Below, piece by piece: positions 8,318-16,881 of a stretch of DNA of 64,000 bases. The number at the start of each line of letters is the position of its first letter. Positions within the stretch are counted from its first letter, which is position 1. The notes below the pieces were generated by a model. The model was not told the origin of the DNA. It saw nothing but the letters and a program-made list of their open reading frames with translations, and ran no database searches. Where the stretch lies: assembly GCF_026342835.1 (NCBI RefSeq), contig NZ_JAPEMI010000001.1, positions 2,982,501 to 3,046,500 of the forward strand, in the 5' to 3' direction. This DNA is from Streptomyces sp. NBC_00154. GTDB lineage: Bacteria; Actinomycetota; Actinomycetes; Streptomycetales; Streptomycetaceae. The translations under genes and the position numbers were made by a program.

Positions 8318-9142
8318 GTGACCGTCCATCCCAGCCTCCAGACCTACGCCGATGCCTGGACCCACTCCGTCGAGTCGATAGCCGAGCTGGTGAAGCCGCT
8401 CGCCGAGGGGGAGTGGAACCGCCGTACACCGTGCCCCGGTTGGTCGGTGCGCGATATCGTCTCGCACGTCATCGGCATGGAGTGCGAGCAGCTCGGCGAT
8501 CCGCGGCCGATCCACACGCTGCCGCGCGATCTCTACCACGTACAGAACGACTTCACCCGCTACATGGAGATGCAGGTCGATGTGCGGCGCCACCACACCG
8601 CACCCGAGATGACCTCCGAGCTGGAGTACACGATCATCCGCCGCTCCCGTCAGCTGCGGAACGAGTCGCGTGACCCGGAGACCATGACCCGCGCGCCGCT
8701 CGGCGCCGAGCAGACCCTGGAACTGGCGCTGCGGATGCGGGCCTTCGACGTCTGGGTGCACGAGCAGGATCTGCGGACGACGCTGGGCAGGCCCGGCAAC
8801 CTGGACTCCCCCGGAGCCACCATCGCCCGGGACACGCTGCTCGCCGCGCTGCCGAAGGTGGTCGCCAAGGACGCGGGCGCGCCGCCCAACTCGGCGGTCG
8901 TGCTCGATGTGCACGGGCCGGTGGAGTTCCTGCGCACGGTCAGGGTCGATGCGGACGGCCGTGGTTCGGTGGACGGTTCGCCTTCGCTGGGGCCCGCGGT
9001 GACGCTGTCGATGGACTGGGAGACCTACGTCCGGCTGGCCTGCGGCCGGGTCCGCCCGGCGGCGGTCGCGGACCGGATCAAGGTCGAGGGCGACCAGGAG
9101 CTGGCGACGGCGATCCTGCAGAACTTCGCCGTGACCCCGTAA
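8318..9142 (+). CDS. Maleylpyruvate isomerase-family (DinB-like) mycothiol-dependent protein
   Basis: A 274-residue protein whose N-terminal half is a DinB-like four-helix domain of the MDMPI_N family. It shows the hallmark WNRRTPCPGWSVRDIVSHVIG (about 28-48) and a second metal-ligand region AFDVWVHEQDLR near 145-156. The three histidines (SHVIG, and two in WVHEQD and further on) fit the metal site of mycothiol-dependent enzymes. Actual maleylpyruvate isomerase activity is not implied, because this family is large and mostly uncharacterised. Start GTG 8318 follows GAGGGG. A strong bidirectional hairpin lies just after it. Confidence 0.85.
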   Translation: MTVHPSLQTYADAWTHSVESIAELVKPLAEGEWNRRTPCPGWSVRDIVSHVIGMECEQLGDPRPIHTLPRDLYHVQNDFTRYMEMQVDVRRHHTAPEMTSELEYTIIRRSRQLRNESRDPETMTRAPLGAEQTLELALRMRAFDVWVHEQDLRTTLGRPGNLDSPGATIARDTLLAALPKVVAKDAGAPPNSAVVLDVHGPVEFLRTVRVDADGRGSVDGSPSLGPAVTLSMDWETYVRLACGRVRPAAVADRIKVEGDQELATAILQNFAVTP

Positions 9143-9152
9143 CGGCACGGTC

Positions 9153-9196
9153 GGCGGCGCCCGTCTTTCGTGAAGTGAAGAGACGGGCGCGCCGCC
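9153..9196. terminator. Bidirectional hairpin terminator
   Basis: A GC-rich stem (left arm 9153-9166, right arm 9181-9196, one or two bulges) with a 14-nt loop sits between the convergent isomerase-family and MFS genes. No long T-run follows, as is usual in Streptomyces. Confidence 0.7.
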
Positions 9197-9215
9197 GAGC
9201 CGGCTGCCGCAGGGG

Positions 9216-10526
9216 TCACGCGGGTACGTGCACAGCCTCCACGCGGCTGATCACATGATGGTTCCGCTCCCGCAGCGTGGCACGGGCGTGCAGCCGCAGA
9301 ATCTGGACGACCCCGAGCGCCTCCAGCACGAAGACGGAGGCAAAGGCGATGCGGTAGTTGTCGCCTGTCGCGTCGAGCAGCACACCGACGGCGAACAGGG
9401 TGGTCATCGAGGCGGTGAAGCCGCCCATGTTGACGATCCCCGACGCGGTGCCCTGCCGCTCCGGCGGGTTGGCCGGGCGCGCGAAGTCGAAGCCGATCAT
9501 CGAGGCGGGACCACAGGCGCCGAGCACCACGCAGAGCGTGATCAGCAGCCACATCGGCGCGTGGTCGCCCGGGTACAGGATGGCCGATGCCCACAGGACG
9601 GCGGTCAACGCGACCGTGCCGAGGGCCAGCGGGGCACGCGCGGCATGGTGGCGGGCGATGACCTGCCCGTAGACGAGGCCGACGGCCATGTTGGAGAGCA
9701 CCACCAGGGTGAGCAGCTCACCGGCGGTGGACCGGCTCAGCCCCTGCGCCTCCACCAGGAACGGCATCCCCCACAGCAGCAGGAACACCATGGCCGGGAA
9801 CTGCGTGGTGAAGTGCACCCACATCCCGAGCCGGGTGCCGGGTTCCCGCCACGAGGCGGCGATCTGCTTGCGTACGTAGGCCGCGCCGGCGTGCTCGGCG
9901 GGCGGCGGCTCGTGCCCCTCGGGGTGGTCCTTCAGGAAGAGGAGCAGCAGCACCAGCACCACGACCCCGGCGACCGCGCTGCCCGCGAACGTGGCAGTCC
10001 AGCCGAAGCCGTGGAGGGCGCGGGCGATGAAGAGCGTCGAGACGAGGTTGCCCGCCATGCCGAAGAGCGCGGCGATCTGGCCGATCAGCGGCCCGCGCCG
10101 GGCCGGGAACCAGCGGGCGCCGAGCCGCAGCACACTGATGAACGTCATCGCGTCGCCGCAGCCGAGCAGCGCACGGGAGGCCAGCGCCGTGGCGTACGAA
10201 GGGGAGAACGCGAAGCCGAGCTGCCCGACGGTGAACAGGACGACCCCGATGGTGAGGACCTTCTTGGTGCCCAGCCGGTCGACCATCAGGCCGACAGGTA
10301 TCTGCATGCCCGCATAGACGAGCAGCTGAAGGATGGAGAACGTCGACAGGGCCGAGGCGTTGACGCCGAACCGGTCGGCGGCGTCCAGGCCGGCGACACC
10401 GAGGCTCGTACGGAAGATGATCGCGACGAAGTAGACGGCGACACCGATGCCCCAGACCCCGGCGGCACGCCGGCCGCCGGGCGGATCACCGGGCAGGGAC
10501 AGGCTGGGAGCGGCGGCAGAACTCAC
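9216..10526 (-). CDS. MFS transporter
   Basis: A 436-residue protein with about twelve hydrophobic helices and the major-facilitator signature between helices 2 and 3 (GLMVDRLGTKKVLTIG, about 78-93). The long cytoplasmic loop carries FLKDHPEGHEPP. It resembles NNP/sugar-phosphate-antiporter-like MFS members; the substrate is unknown. Its ATG (10526) overlaps the stop of the GntR regulator gene by 4 bp, so the two form an operon and the transporter is probably controlled by that regulator in response to a small acid or sugar ligand. Confidence 0.9.
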   Translation of the reverse strand: MSSAAAPSLSLPGDPPGGRRAAGVWGIGVAVYFVAIIFRTSLGVAGLDAADRFGVNASALSTFSILQLLVYAGMQIPVGLMVDRLGTKKVLTIGVVLFTVGQLGFAFSPSYATALASRALLGCGDAMTFISVLRLGARWFPARRGPLIGQIAALFGMAGNLVSTLFIARALHGFGWTATFAGSAVAGVVVLVLLLLFLKDHPEGHEPPPAEHAGAAYVRKQIAASWREPGTRLGMWVHFTTQFPAMVFLLLWGMPFLVEAQGLSRSTAGELLTLVVLSNMAVGLVYGQVIARHHAARAPLALGTVALTAVLWASAILYPGDHAPMWLLITLCVVLGACGPASMIGFDFARPANPPERQGTASGIVNMGGFTASMTTLFAVGVLLDATGDNYRIAFASVFVLEALGVVQILRLHARATLRERNHHVISRVEAVHVPA

Positions 10527-11197
10527 CGGTCCTCACCCCGGACCAGCACCTTGACCCGGCTGACGTGGCGCCGTACGACCTGTGCGGCACCGTCCGCGTC
10601 ACCGGCCCTGATCGCGTCCAGCAGCTCGCCGTGCTCGGTGATGTTGGCGGCGATCCTGCCGGGGTGCGCCTCCATCACCGCGACGCCCATCCGTAGCTGC
10701 CGGTCGCGCAGCTGGTCGTAGAGGCGCGACAGGATCTCGTTGCCCGCGTGGCGCACGATCTCGGCGTGGAAGCAGCGGTCCGCGACCGAGACTGCTGCGA
10801 GATCCCCGGCCGCCACGTGCTGCCGCTGCTCGTCGAGCAGCTCCTCCAGCCGGGAGATCAGCTTCGCCGAGGCAGGCACGGCCTTGCGGGCGGCGAACTC
10901 CTCGACCAGCAGCCGGGTCTCCACCACGTCCGCGATCTCCTGCGCGGAGACGGCGAGCACCAGCGCCCCCTTCTTCGGGTAGAGCTTGATCAGCCCTTCG
11001 ACCTCCAGCCGCAGCAGCGCCTCGCGCACCGGGGTACGGGAGACGCCGACGGCCTCCGCCAGGTCCCCCTCGGTGAGCAGCGTCCCGCCCTCGTACCGGC
11101 GGTCGAGAACCGCCTGCTTGACGTGGGTGTAGACGCGCTCGGCGGCGGGCGGCTGCTTGACGGGCGGGCGGGTCACGGCAGGGGGTGCGGCAGGCAT
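10523..11197 (-). CDS. GntR-family (FadR/FCD) transcriptional regulator
   Basis: The 224-residue protein has an N-terminal winged helix (about 22-85, with EGDLAEAVGVSRTPVREALLRLEVEGL) and a C-terminal all-helical FCD ligand domain carrying metal-ligand-type Asp/His residues (DRCFHAEIVRHAGN and EHGELLDAI). I chose ATG 11197; an upstream in-frame ATG at 11227 lacks a ribosome site and extends into what looks like promoter DNA (TTGTATCTATGCTG on the minus strand). It is coupled by ATGA to the MFS gene, its probable target. The effector is unknown; many FCD regulators bind organic acids. Confidence 0.9.
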   Translation of the reverse strand: MPAAPPAVTRPPVKQPPAAERVYTHVKQAVLDRRYEGGTLLTEGDLAEAVGVSRTPVREALLRLEVEGLIKLYPKKGALVLAVSAQEIADVVETRLLVEEFAARKAVPASAKLISRLEELLDEQRQHVAAGDLAAVSVADRCFHAEIVRHAGNEILSRLYDQLRDRQLRMGVAVMEAHPGRIAANITEHGELLDAIRAGDADGAAQVVRRHVSRVKVLVRGEDR

Positions 11198-11370
11198 GCA
11201 CACAGCATAGATACAACATGCGCGCATGCCGGGACGCTGTCCGGGATCCGGACGGTAAATCCCTGGAAATTACCTCGGGGATCGGCACATCCATCCACTC
11301 GTCTCATGAGTCTCACCACCGAGCGGCACCTTCATGTAGCCGCATTCCAGGGGCATTTGGAGCGTTCAAG

Positions 11371-12270
11371 TTGAAAATCGGCATTAAGGGCATAAGCCGC
11401 GCATCCGCCACTGTCACCGTGGCCCTGACCGCGGGTGCCGTCCTTGCAGGCAGCGTGTTCGCTGCCACGGCGCAGGCCGCCACGCCGCCCACACCCACGA
11501 TCGCCGCCAAGGGCGGCTACGTGATGAACAACGGCACCGCGAAGACTCTCTTCACGAAGGCCGCGGACACCCGTCGCTCCACCGGCTCCACCACCAAGAT
11601 CATGACGGCCAAGGTGGTGCTGGCGCAGAAGAACCTGAACCTGGATTCCAAGGTCACGATCCAGAAGGCGTACAGCGACTACATCGTCGACAAGGGCGCC
11701 TCGTCGGCCCACCTGATCGTCGGCGACAAGGTCACCGTCCGCCAGCTTCTGTACGGTCTGATGCTGCCGTCCGGCTGCGACGCCGCGTACGCCCTCGCCG
11801 ACAAGTTCGGCACCGGCACCTCCCGCTCGGCCCGGGTGAAGTCGTTCATCGGCAAGATGAACGCCTCCGCCAAGTCCCTCGGTCTGACGAACACCCACTT
11901 CGACTCGTTCGACGGCATAGGGAATGGCTCGAACTACTCGACGCCGCGCGACCTGACGAAGATCGCCAGCAGTGCGATGAAGAACTCCACGTTCCGCACG
12001 GTCGTCAAGACCAAGTCGACCAAGCAGAAGGTCACCACGAAGAGCGGCGGCTACCGCTACATGTCGTGGTCCAACACCAACACGATGCTCAGCAGCTACA
12101 GCGGTGCGATCGGTGTGAAGACCGGCTCCGGCCCGACGGCCAAGTACTGCCTGGTCTTCGCCGCGACCCGGAACGGCAAGACGGTCATCGGCACCGTGCT
12201 CGCCTCCACGAGCGCGACCACCCGGACCGCCGACATGAAGAAGATCATGGACTACTCCTTCAAGAAGTAG
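11371..12270 (+). CDS. Secreted D-alanyl-D-alanine carboxypeptidase (peptidase S11)
   Basis: A 299-residue exported penicillin-binding protein that trims the terminal D-Ala of peptidoglycan stem peptides. The signal peptide spans about 1-36 (AQA cut site). The active-site motifs are SxxK at 73-76 (STTK), SGC at 134-136 replacing the usual SxN, and KTG at 250-252. A C-terminal beta domain of class A low-molecular-mass PBPs is absent, so this is the short form. Translation probably starts at TTG 11371 with GGAG eight bases upstream; upstream in-frame codons lack support. It lies 109 bp before a secreted FN3 protein read in the same direction, with a hairpin between them. Confidence 0.9.
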   Translation: MKIGIKGISRASATVTVALTAGAVLAGSVFAATAQAATPPTPTIAAKGGYVMNNGTAKTLFTKAADTRRSTGSTTKIMTAKVVLAQKNLNLDSKVTIQKAYSDYIVDKGASSAHLIVGDKVTVRQLLYGLMLPSGCDAAYALADKFGTGTSRSARVKSFIGKMNASAKSLGLTNTHFDSFDGIGNGSNYSTPRDLTKIASSAMKNSTFRTVVKTKSTKQKVTTKSGGYRYMSWSNTNTMLSSYSGAIGVKTGSGPTAKYCLVFAATRNGKTVIGTVLASTSATTRTADMKKIMDYSFKK

Positions 12271-12300
12271 TCCTCCATCCCGCACCCGGGACACCAGGAG

Positions 12301-12330
12301 GGGCCTGCCGCGCACTGCGGCGGGTCCCTT
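12301..12330 (+). terminator. Probable hairpin terminator
   Basis: An 11-bp stem with two G-T wobbles (arms from 12301 and to 12328, 5-nt loop GCACT) lies 30 bp after the carboxypeptidase stop and is followed by TTCCC. Confidence 0.5.
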
Positions 12331-12379
12331 CCCGTACCCGGGCCCTCCCCGCCATCCGGCCTGAAAGGGCAACACGGAC

Positions 12380-14377
12380 TTGACCAGTATTTCTCACAGA
12401 CGCCTGCGCACCGTCGCCGCGGTGTCGGTCGCCGCGACCTCCTGCAGTCTGCTCACGGCTGTGAGTACCACGACCGCTTCGGCGGCGACGACGTGCGCCT
12501 CGCCCGTCTTCAAGCGTCAGTTCTTCGCCAACACCACGTTCTCCGGAACGCCGAAGAAGACCGACTGCGACTCGCTCATCGACCAGAACTGGGGCACCGG
12601 CGCCCCCGCCTCCGGCCTGCCGACGAACAACTTCGGTGTCCGCTGGTCCCTGACCCGGGACTTCGGCTCCGGCGGTCCGTTCACCTTCGCCGCGTCGGCC
12701 CTGGACGGCATCCGGGTCTACGTCGACGGAGTGCGCAAGGTCGACATCTGGAAGAACGTCTCCACCACGCAGAAGAAGACGGTCAACGTCACCGTCCCCA
12801 AGGGCAAGCACTCCCTGCGCATCGACTTCGTCAACTGGACGGGCTCCGCCAACGTCAAGTTCGCCTACACACCGCGGACGTCGGCCACCGTCGACAAGGT
12901 CAAGCCGCTCGCCCCGGTCGGCGTGAAGGCGGTCCTCGACAACGCCACGGCCAACGCCAAGGTGACCTGGACGAAGAACAACGAGATGGACCTCGCGGGC
13001 TACCGGGTCTACCGCCGGCTCGAGGGCTCCAGCACCTTCACCCACGTCAAGACGACCACCGCGACCTCGTACGCGGGTCTCCCGCCCGAGGCCGGGAAGA
13101 CGTACTACTACGAGGTCCGCGCCTACGACAAGGCCGGAAACGTCTCCACCGGCAGCACCGACCAGCCGGTGACCACCGTCGCCGTCACCGCTCCGGCGGG
13201 TCTCACCGCGCAGGGCACGGACGCCGCGATCGTGCTGTCCTGGCAGCCCGTCCCGGGTGCGGTCCGCTACAACCTGAGGAGCAACGACCTGAAGGTCCGC
13301 TCCGTCACCGCCACGTCCTTCAGCGACACGACGGTGAAGCGCTCCAAGGAGTGGACCTACGAGGTGGCCGCCGTGGACGGCGCCGGGCGCGCCTCCGCGT
13401 ACAGCTCCGGCGTGACGGCCTACCGTCCGGTCGCGGCGCCGAAGGACATCGTCGCGACGCCGGGGATCAGCAAGGCGACGTTCACCTGGACGACCGATCA
13501 CGCCGTCGACGGTGCCGTGTACGACTACCACGTCTACCGTTCCGAGACGCTCCCGGTGGACACCTCGGCCGAGCCGGTCCGGTGCACCACCAGCTGGAAG
13601 TCGCTCGGCGACGGGCGGCTCCAGTACACGTGCACCGACACCTCCCCGGCCGGCGGGCGTACGTACCACTACGTCTTCAAGGCGTACGACGACGCGAGCA
13701 AGGAGTCGCTGCCTTCCGCGACCGTCGACGTCACCACGCTCGCGCGGGACACCACACCCCCCGCGGCGGTCACCGGGCTCACCACCGAGGCGACCGAGTA
13801 CGGCATCGAGCTGCACTGGAACGCCAACACCGAGCCCGACCTCAAGCGGTACGTGGTGTACGTCGGCGAGCTGATCGACAGCGAGGACGAGCGGGTCTGC
13901 TACGGCGTCTCGTCCGTGTACCTCGGCACGGGCACCACGTCCTACACGGATGAGCGGCTGCCCGACGGCGAGGAGCGGTGCTACTTCGTCGACGTCGAGG
14001 ACACCTCCGGCAACTCCAGCTTCCGGATGACTCACGACGCCGAGATCGGCGTCGTGACCGAGCTGGATCTGACACCGTCCGTCGAAACGCCGGACAACGC
14101 GTCCCTCACGCTCACCGCGCTCAAGGGCGCCACCGGCACCTCGGTGGACCTGTCCTGGGACACGGTCGCGGACGCCAAGGGCTACCTGGTCGAACGCTGG
14201 AACCCGGCCACGGACGCCTACGAGCAGCTGACCACCGGACCCGTCACGGAGGTGTCGTACACGGACGCCACCGCTCCGGCCGGCACCACCCACTTCTACC
14301 GGGTGACGCCCGTGCTCGGCGACGGAACCGAGGCGGCACCCGCCGCGGCCTGGGTCGTCCTGGCACCCGCCAAGTGA
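12380..14377 (+). CDS. Secreted multi-domain fibronectin type III protein with N-terminal PA14-like domain
   Basis: A 665-residue exported protein. The signal peptide (about 1-35, ending ASA) is followed by a PA14-like beta-jelly-roll (about 40-165, containing LDGIRVYVDGVRKVDIW). About five fibronectin-III-like repeats follow, starting near 175, 272, 354, 458 and 575; each has the W/Y core and YRVYR- or YLVERW-type strand. Paired cysteines near both ends of the fourth repeat suggest disulfides. No catalytic domain or wall anchor is visible, so it is probably an adhesive or carbohydrate-binding extracellular protein. The TTG start has AAGGG ten bases upstream. Strong terminator after it. Confidence 0.85.
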   Translation: MTSISHRRLRTVAAVSVAATSCSLLTAVSTTTASAATTCASPVFKRQFFANTTFSGTPKKTDCDSLIDQNWGTGAPASGLPTNNFGVRWSLTRDFGSGGPFTFAASALDGIRVYVDGVRKVDIWKNVSTTQKKTVNVTVPKGKHSLRIDFVNWTGSANVKFAYTPRTSATVDKVKPLAPVGVKAVLDNATANAKVTWTKNNEMDLAGYRVYRRLEGSSTFTHVKTTTATSYAGLPPEAGKTYYYEVRAYDKAGNVSTGSTDQPVTTVAVTAPAGLTAQGTDAAIVLSWQPVPGAVRYNLRSNDLKVRSVTATSFSDTTVKRSKEWTYEVAAVDGAGRASAYSSGVTAYRPVAAPKDIVATPGISKATFTWTTDHAVDGAVYDYHVYRSETLPVDTSAEPVRCTTSWKSLGDGRLQYTCTDTSPAGGRTYHYVFKAYDDASKESLPSATVDVTTLARDTTPPAAVTGLTTEATEYGIELHWNANTEPDLKRYVVYVGELIDSEDERVCYGVSSVYLGTGTTSYTDERLPDGEERCYFVDVEDTSGNSSFRMTHDAEIGVVTELDLTPSVETPDNASLTLTALKGATGTSVDLSWDTVADAKGYLVERWNPATDAYEQLTTGPVTEVSYTDATAPAGTTHFYRVTPVLGDGTEAAPAAAWVVLAPAK

Positions 14378-14395
14378 CCTGACCCGGCAGCAGAA

Positions 14396-14436
14396 GCGGG
14401 CCTGCGCGGAGGAAACTCCGCGCAGGCCCGCTTTCT
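14396..14436 (+). terminator. Strong intrinsic terminator
   Basis: A perfect 16-bp stem (14396-14411 with 14416-14431), loop GAAA, and then TTTCT. It ends the FN3 gene and, read from the other side, lies close to the end of the bkd operon. Confidence 0.9.
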
Positions 14437-14453
14437 CATGTCTCACACAGCCG

Positions 14454-15887
14454 TCAGGCCCAGGTGATGAGCCTCTTGGGCTGTTCCAGGATCGCGGCGA
14501 CGTCCGCCAGGACCTTGGAACCGAGCTCACCGTCGACCAGGCGGTGGTCGAACGACAGCGCCAGCGTGGTGACCTGGCGGGGCTTCACCTTGCCCTTGTG
14601 GACCCACGGCTGCAGCTTGATCGCACCGACCGCAAGGATCGCGGACTCGCCCGGGTTCAGGATCGGCGTACCCGTGTCGACGCCGAAGACGCCGACGTTG
14701 GTGATCGTCACCGTGCCGCCCGCCATGGCGGCGGGGGACGTCTTGCCCTCGCGCGCCGTGCTGACCAGCTCGCCCAGCGCCGCGGCGAGCTGGGGCAGGG
14801 TCTTGTCGTGCGCGTCCTTGATGTTCGGCACGATCAGACCGCGCGGGGTGGCGGCCGCGATGCCCAGGTTCACATAGTGCTTCTGCACGATCTCCTGGTT
14901 GGCCTCGTCCCAGGCGGCGTTGACCTCCGGGTTCCGCTTGATCGCGACCAGGAGCGCCTTGGCAATGATCAGGAGCGGGTTGACCCGGACCCCCGCCATG
15001 TCCTTGTCTTCCTTGAGCTCCGCCACGAGCTTCATCGTGCGCGTGACGTCCACCGTCACGAACTCGGTGACATGCGGCGCCGTGAACGCACTGTCGACCA
15101 TCGCCTGCGCGATGGCCTTCCGTACGCCCTTGACCGGGATACGGGTCTCCCGGGCGCCCGGGACGGGGGCTGCGGCAACGGGCACCGCAACAGCCTCGGG
15201 TGCCGCGGCCTGGGCGGCGGGTGCGGCTGCCGGCGCCGGTACGGGCGTGGCCGCCGCGTGCACGTCCTCGCGGGTGATGATCCCGCCCGGACCGGTCGGG
15301 GTGACCGTCGCCAGATCGATGCCCAGGTCCTTCGCCAGCTTGCGCACCGGCGGCTTGGCGAGCGGACGGCTCTCCGGGACGACGGTGGCGGCGGGGGCGG
15401 GGACTGCGGTGGCGGTGTGGCCGTTCAGCTCGCCCTGGATCGCGGCAGCCGCGGCAGCCGGCGGCTCGGTGCCCTTGCGGGCGCGCCGCTTGGTGGAGGA
15501 CTCGGCCACGCCGTAGCCCACCAGCACGGGCTGGCGGCCCTTCGGTGCCTCCGGTTCCGCAGCCGGCTCCGGTTCGGCCACGGCCGGAGCCACCGGCTCC
15601 GCCGCCGCTTCGCCGCCGCCCGGCACCACGTCCACCGCGATGATCACCTGACCGACGTCGACGGTCGTGCCCTCGGGGAAGCGCAGCTCGTGCACCACCC
15701 CGTCGAACGGGATCGGCAGCTCCACGGCCGCCTTGGCGGTCTCGACCTCGCACACGACCTGGCCGTCGGTGACGGTGTCGCCCGGCTGGACGTACCACTT
15801 GAGGATCTCGGCCTCGGTCAGTCCCTCGCCCACATCGGGCATCTTGAACTCACGGAAGCGAGCAGACGTTTCGGTCATCGTCGTCAC
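14454..15887 (-). CDS. bkdC2: Branched-chain 2-oxoacid dehydrogenase E2 (dihydrolipoamide acyltransferase)
   Basis: The 477-residue E2 core transfers the branched acyl group from lipoamide to CoA, giving isobutyryl-, isovaleryl- and 2-methylbutyryl-CoA starters for branched fatty acids. The N-terminal lipoyl domain has the modified lysine in ETAKAAVEL (Lys52). An Ala/Pro-rich linker, a peripheral-subunit-binding domain (about 178-212) and a catalytic domain with HRLVDG follow (His448, Asp452). GTG 15887 is chosen because AGGAG stands seven bases upstream; ATG 15878 is the alternative. It follows E1-beta by 11 bp in an A-B-C operon. The numbering 2 follows my recollection of the S. coelicolor paralogue names. 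Confidence 0.93.
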   Translation of the reverse strand: MTTMTETSARFREFKMPDVGEGLTEAEILKWYVQPGDTVTDGQVVCEVETAKAAVELPIPFDGVVHELRFPEGTTVDVGQVIIAVDVVPGGGEAAAEPVAPAVAEPEPAAEPEAPKGRQPVLVGYGVAESSTKRRARKGTEPPAAAAAAIQGELNGHTATAVPAPAATVVPESRPLAKPPVRKLAKDLGIDLATVTPTGPGGIITREDVHAAATPVPAPAAAPAAQAAAPEAVAVPVAAAPVPGARETRIPVKGVRKAIAQAMVDSAFTAPHVTEFVTVDVTRTMKLVAELKEDKDMAGVRVNPLLIIAKALLVAIKRNPEVNAAWDEANQEIVQKHYVNLGIAAATPRGLIVPNIKDAHDKTLPQLAAALGELVSTAREGKTSPAAMAGGTVTITNVGVFGVDTGTPILNPGESAILAVGAIKLQPWVHKGKVKPRQVTTLALSFDHRLVDGELGSKVLADVAAILEQPKRLITWA

Positions 15888-15898
15888 GAACCTTCTCC

Positions 15899-16879
15899 TC
15901 AGTACGCCAGCGAGCGGTCGACGGCGTCGAGCACGCGGTCCAGGCCCGGCAGGTACTCGTCCTCGAGGCGCGCCGGCGGATACGGGGCGTGGTAGCCACC
16001 GACCCGGAGCACGGGTGCTTCGAGATGGTAGAAGCAGCGCTCCGTGATGCGGGCGGCGATCTCGGCCCCGGAGCCGTAGAACACCGGCGCCTCGTGGACC
16101 ACGACCAGCCGGCCGGTCTTCTCGACCGACGCCTGGACGGCGTCGAAGTCGATCGGGGACATCGACCGCAGGTCCAGGACCTCGATGGACTTGCCCTCCT
16201 CCTGGGCGGCCGCGGCCGCTTCGAGGCAGACCTTCACCATCGGGCCATACGCGACGAGGGTGAGGTCCGAGCCCTCCCGTACCGTCGCGGCCTTGTGCAG
16301 CGGTCCGGGGATGAGGTCGGTCTCGACGTCGCCCTTGTCCCAGTAGCGCCGCTTCGGCTCGAAGAAGATGATCGGGTCGTCACTCTGGACGGCCTGCTGC
16401 ATCATCCAGTAGGCGTCCGAGGCATTGGACGGCGAGACCACCTTCAGCCCCGCGACATGTGCGAACAGGGCCTCGGGCGACTCGCTGTGGTGCTCGACGG
16501 CGCCGATGCCGCCGCCGTACGGGATCCGGACGACGACCGGCAGCTTGATCTTGCCGAGTGCGCGGGCGTGCATCTTCGCGAGCTGCGTGACGATCTGGTC
16601 GTACGCCGGGAAGACGAAGCCGTCGAACTGGATCTCCACGATCGGCCGGTAGCCACGCAGGGCCAGACCGATCGCCGTGCCGACGATGCCGGACTCGGCG
16701 AGCGGGGTGTCGATGACCCGGTCCTCGCCGAAGTCCTTCTGGAGTCCGTCGGTGATCCGGAAGACTCCGCCCAGCTTGCCGACGTCCTCACCCATGATGA
16801 GGACCTTGGGGTCGGTGTCGAGGGCCTTGCGCAGCGATTCGTTGAGCGCCTTGGCGAGGGACATCTTCTGAGTGGCCAT
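15899..16879 (-). CDS. bkdB2: Branched-chain 2-oxoacid dehydrogenase E1 component, beta subunit
   Basis: A 326-residue transketolase-like subunit that forms the alpha2-beta2 E1 decarboxylase with the gene product upstream. Typical E1-beta segments are visible: IMGEDVGKLGGVFRITDGL (about 28-46), DTPLAESGIVG, and VRIPYGGGIGAVEHHSES with the conserved glutamate and histidine pair. The start is ATG 16879, two bases after the E1-alpha stop, and E2 follows 11 bp later. The protein is cytoplasmic and part of the large BCKDH complex; the E3 dihydrolipoamide dehydrogenase is not encoded in this window. Confidence 0.94.
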   Translation of the reverse strand: MATQKMSLAKALNESLRKALDTDPKVLIMGEDVGKLGGVFRITDGLQKDFGEDRVIDTPLAESGIVGTAIGLALRGYRPIVEIQFDGFVFPAYDQIVTQLAKMHARALGKIKLPVVVRIPYGGGIGAVEHHSESPEALFAHVAGLKVVSPSNASDAYWMMQQAVQSDDPIIFFEPKRRYWDKGDVETDLIPGPLHKAATVREGSDLTLVAYGPMVKVCLEAAAAAQEEGKSIEVLDLRSMSPIDFDAVQASVEKTGRLVVVHEAPVFYGSGAEIAARITERCFYHLEAPVLRVGGYHAPYPPARLEDEYLPGLDRVLDAVDRSLAY

Positions 16880-16881
16880 GA

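Noticed and set aside
12260..14530. 756-codon open frame on the - strand
   Set aside because: Opposite the FN3 protein, which has a signal peptide, ribosome site and domain repeats. The minus-strand frame is a high-GC shadow.
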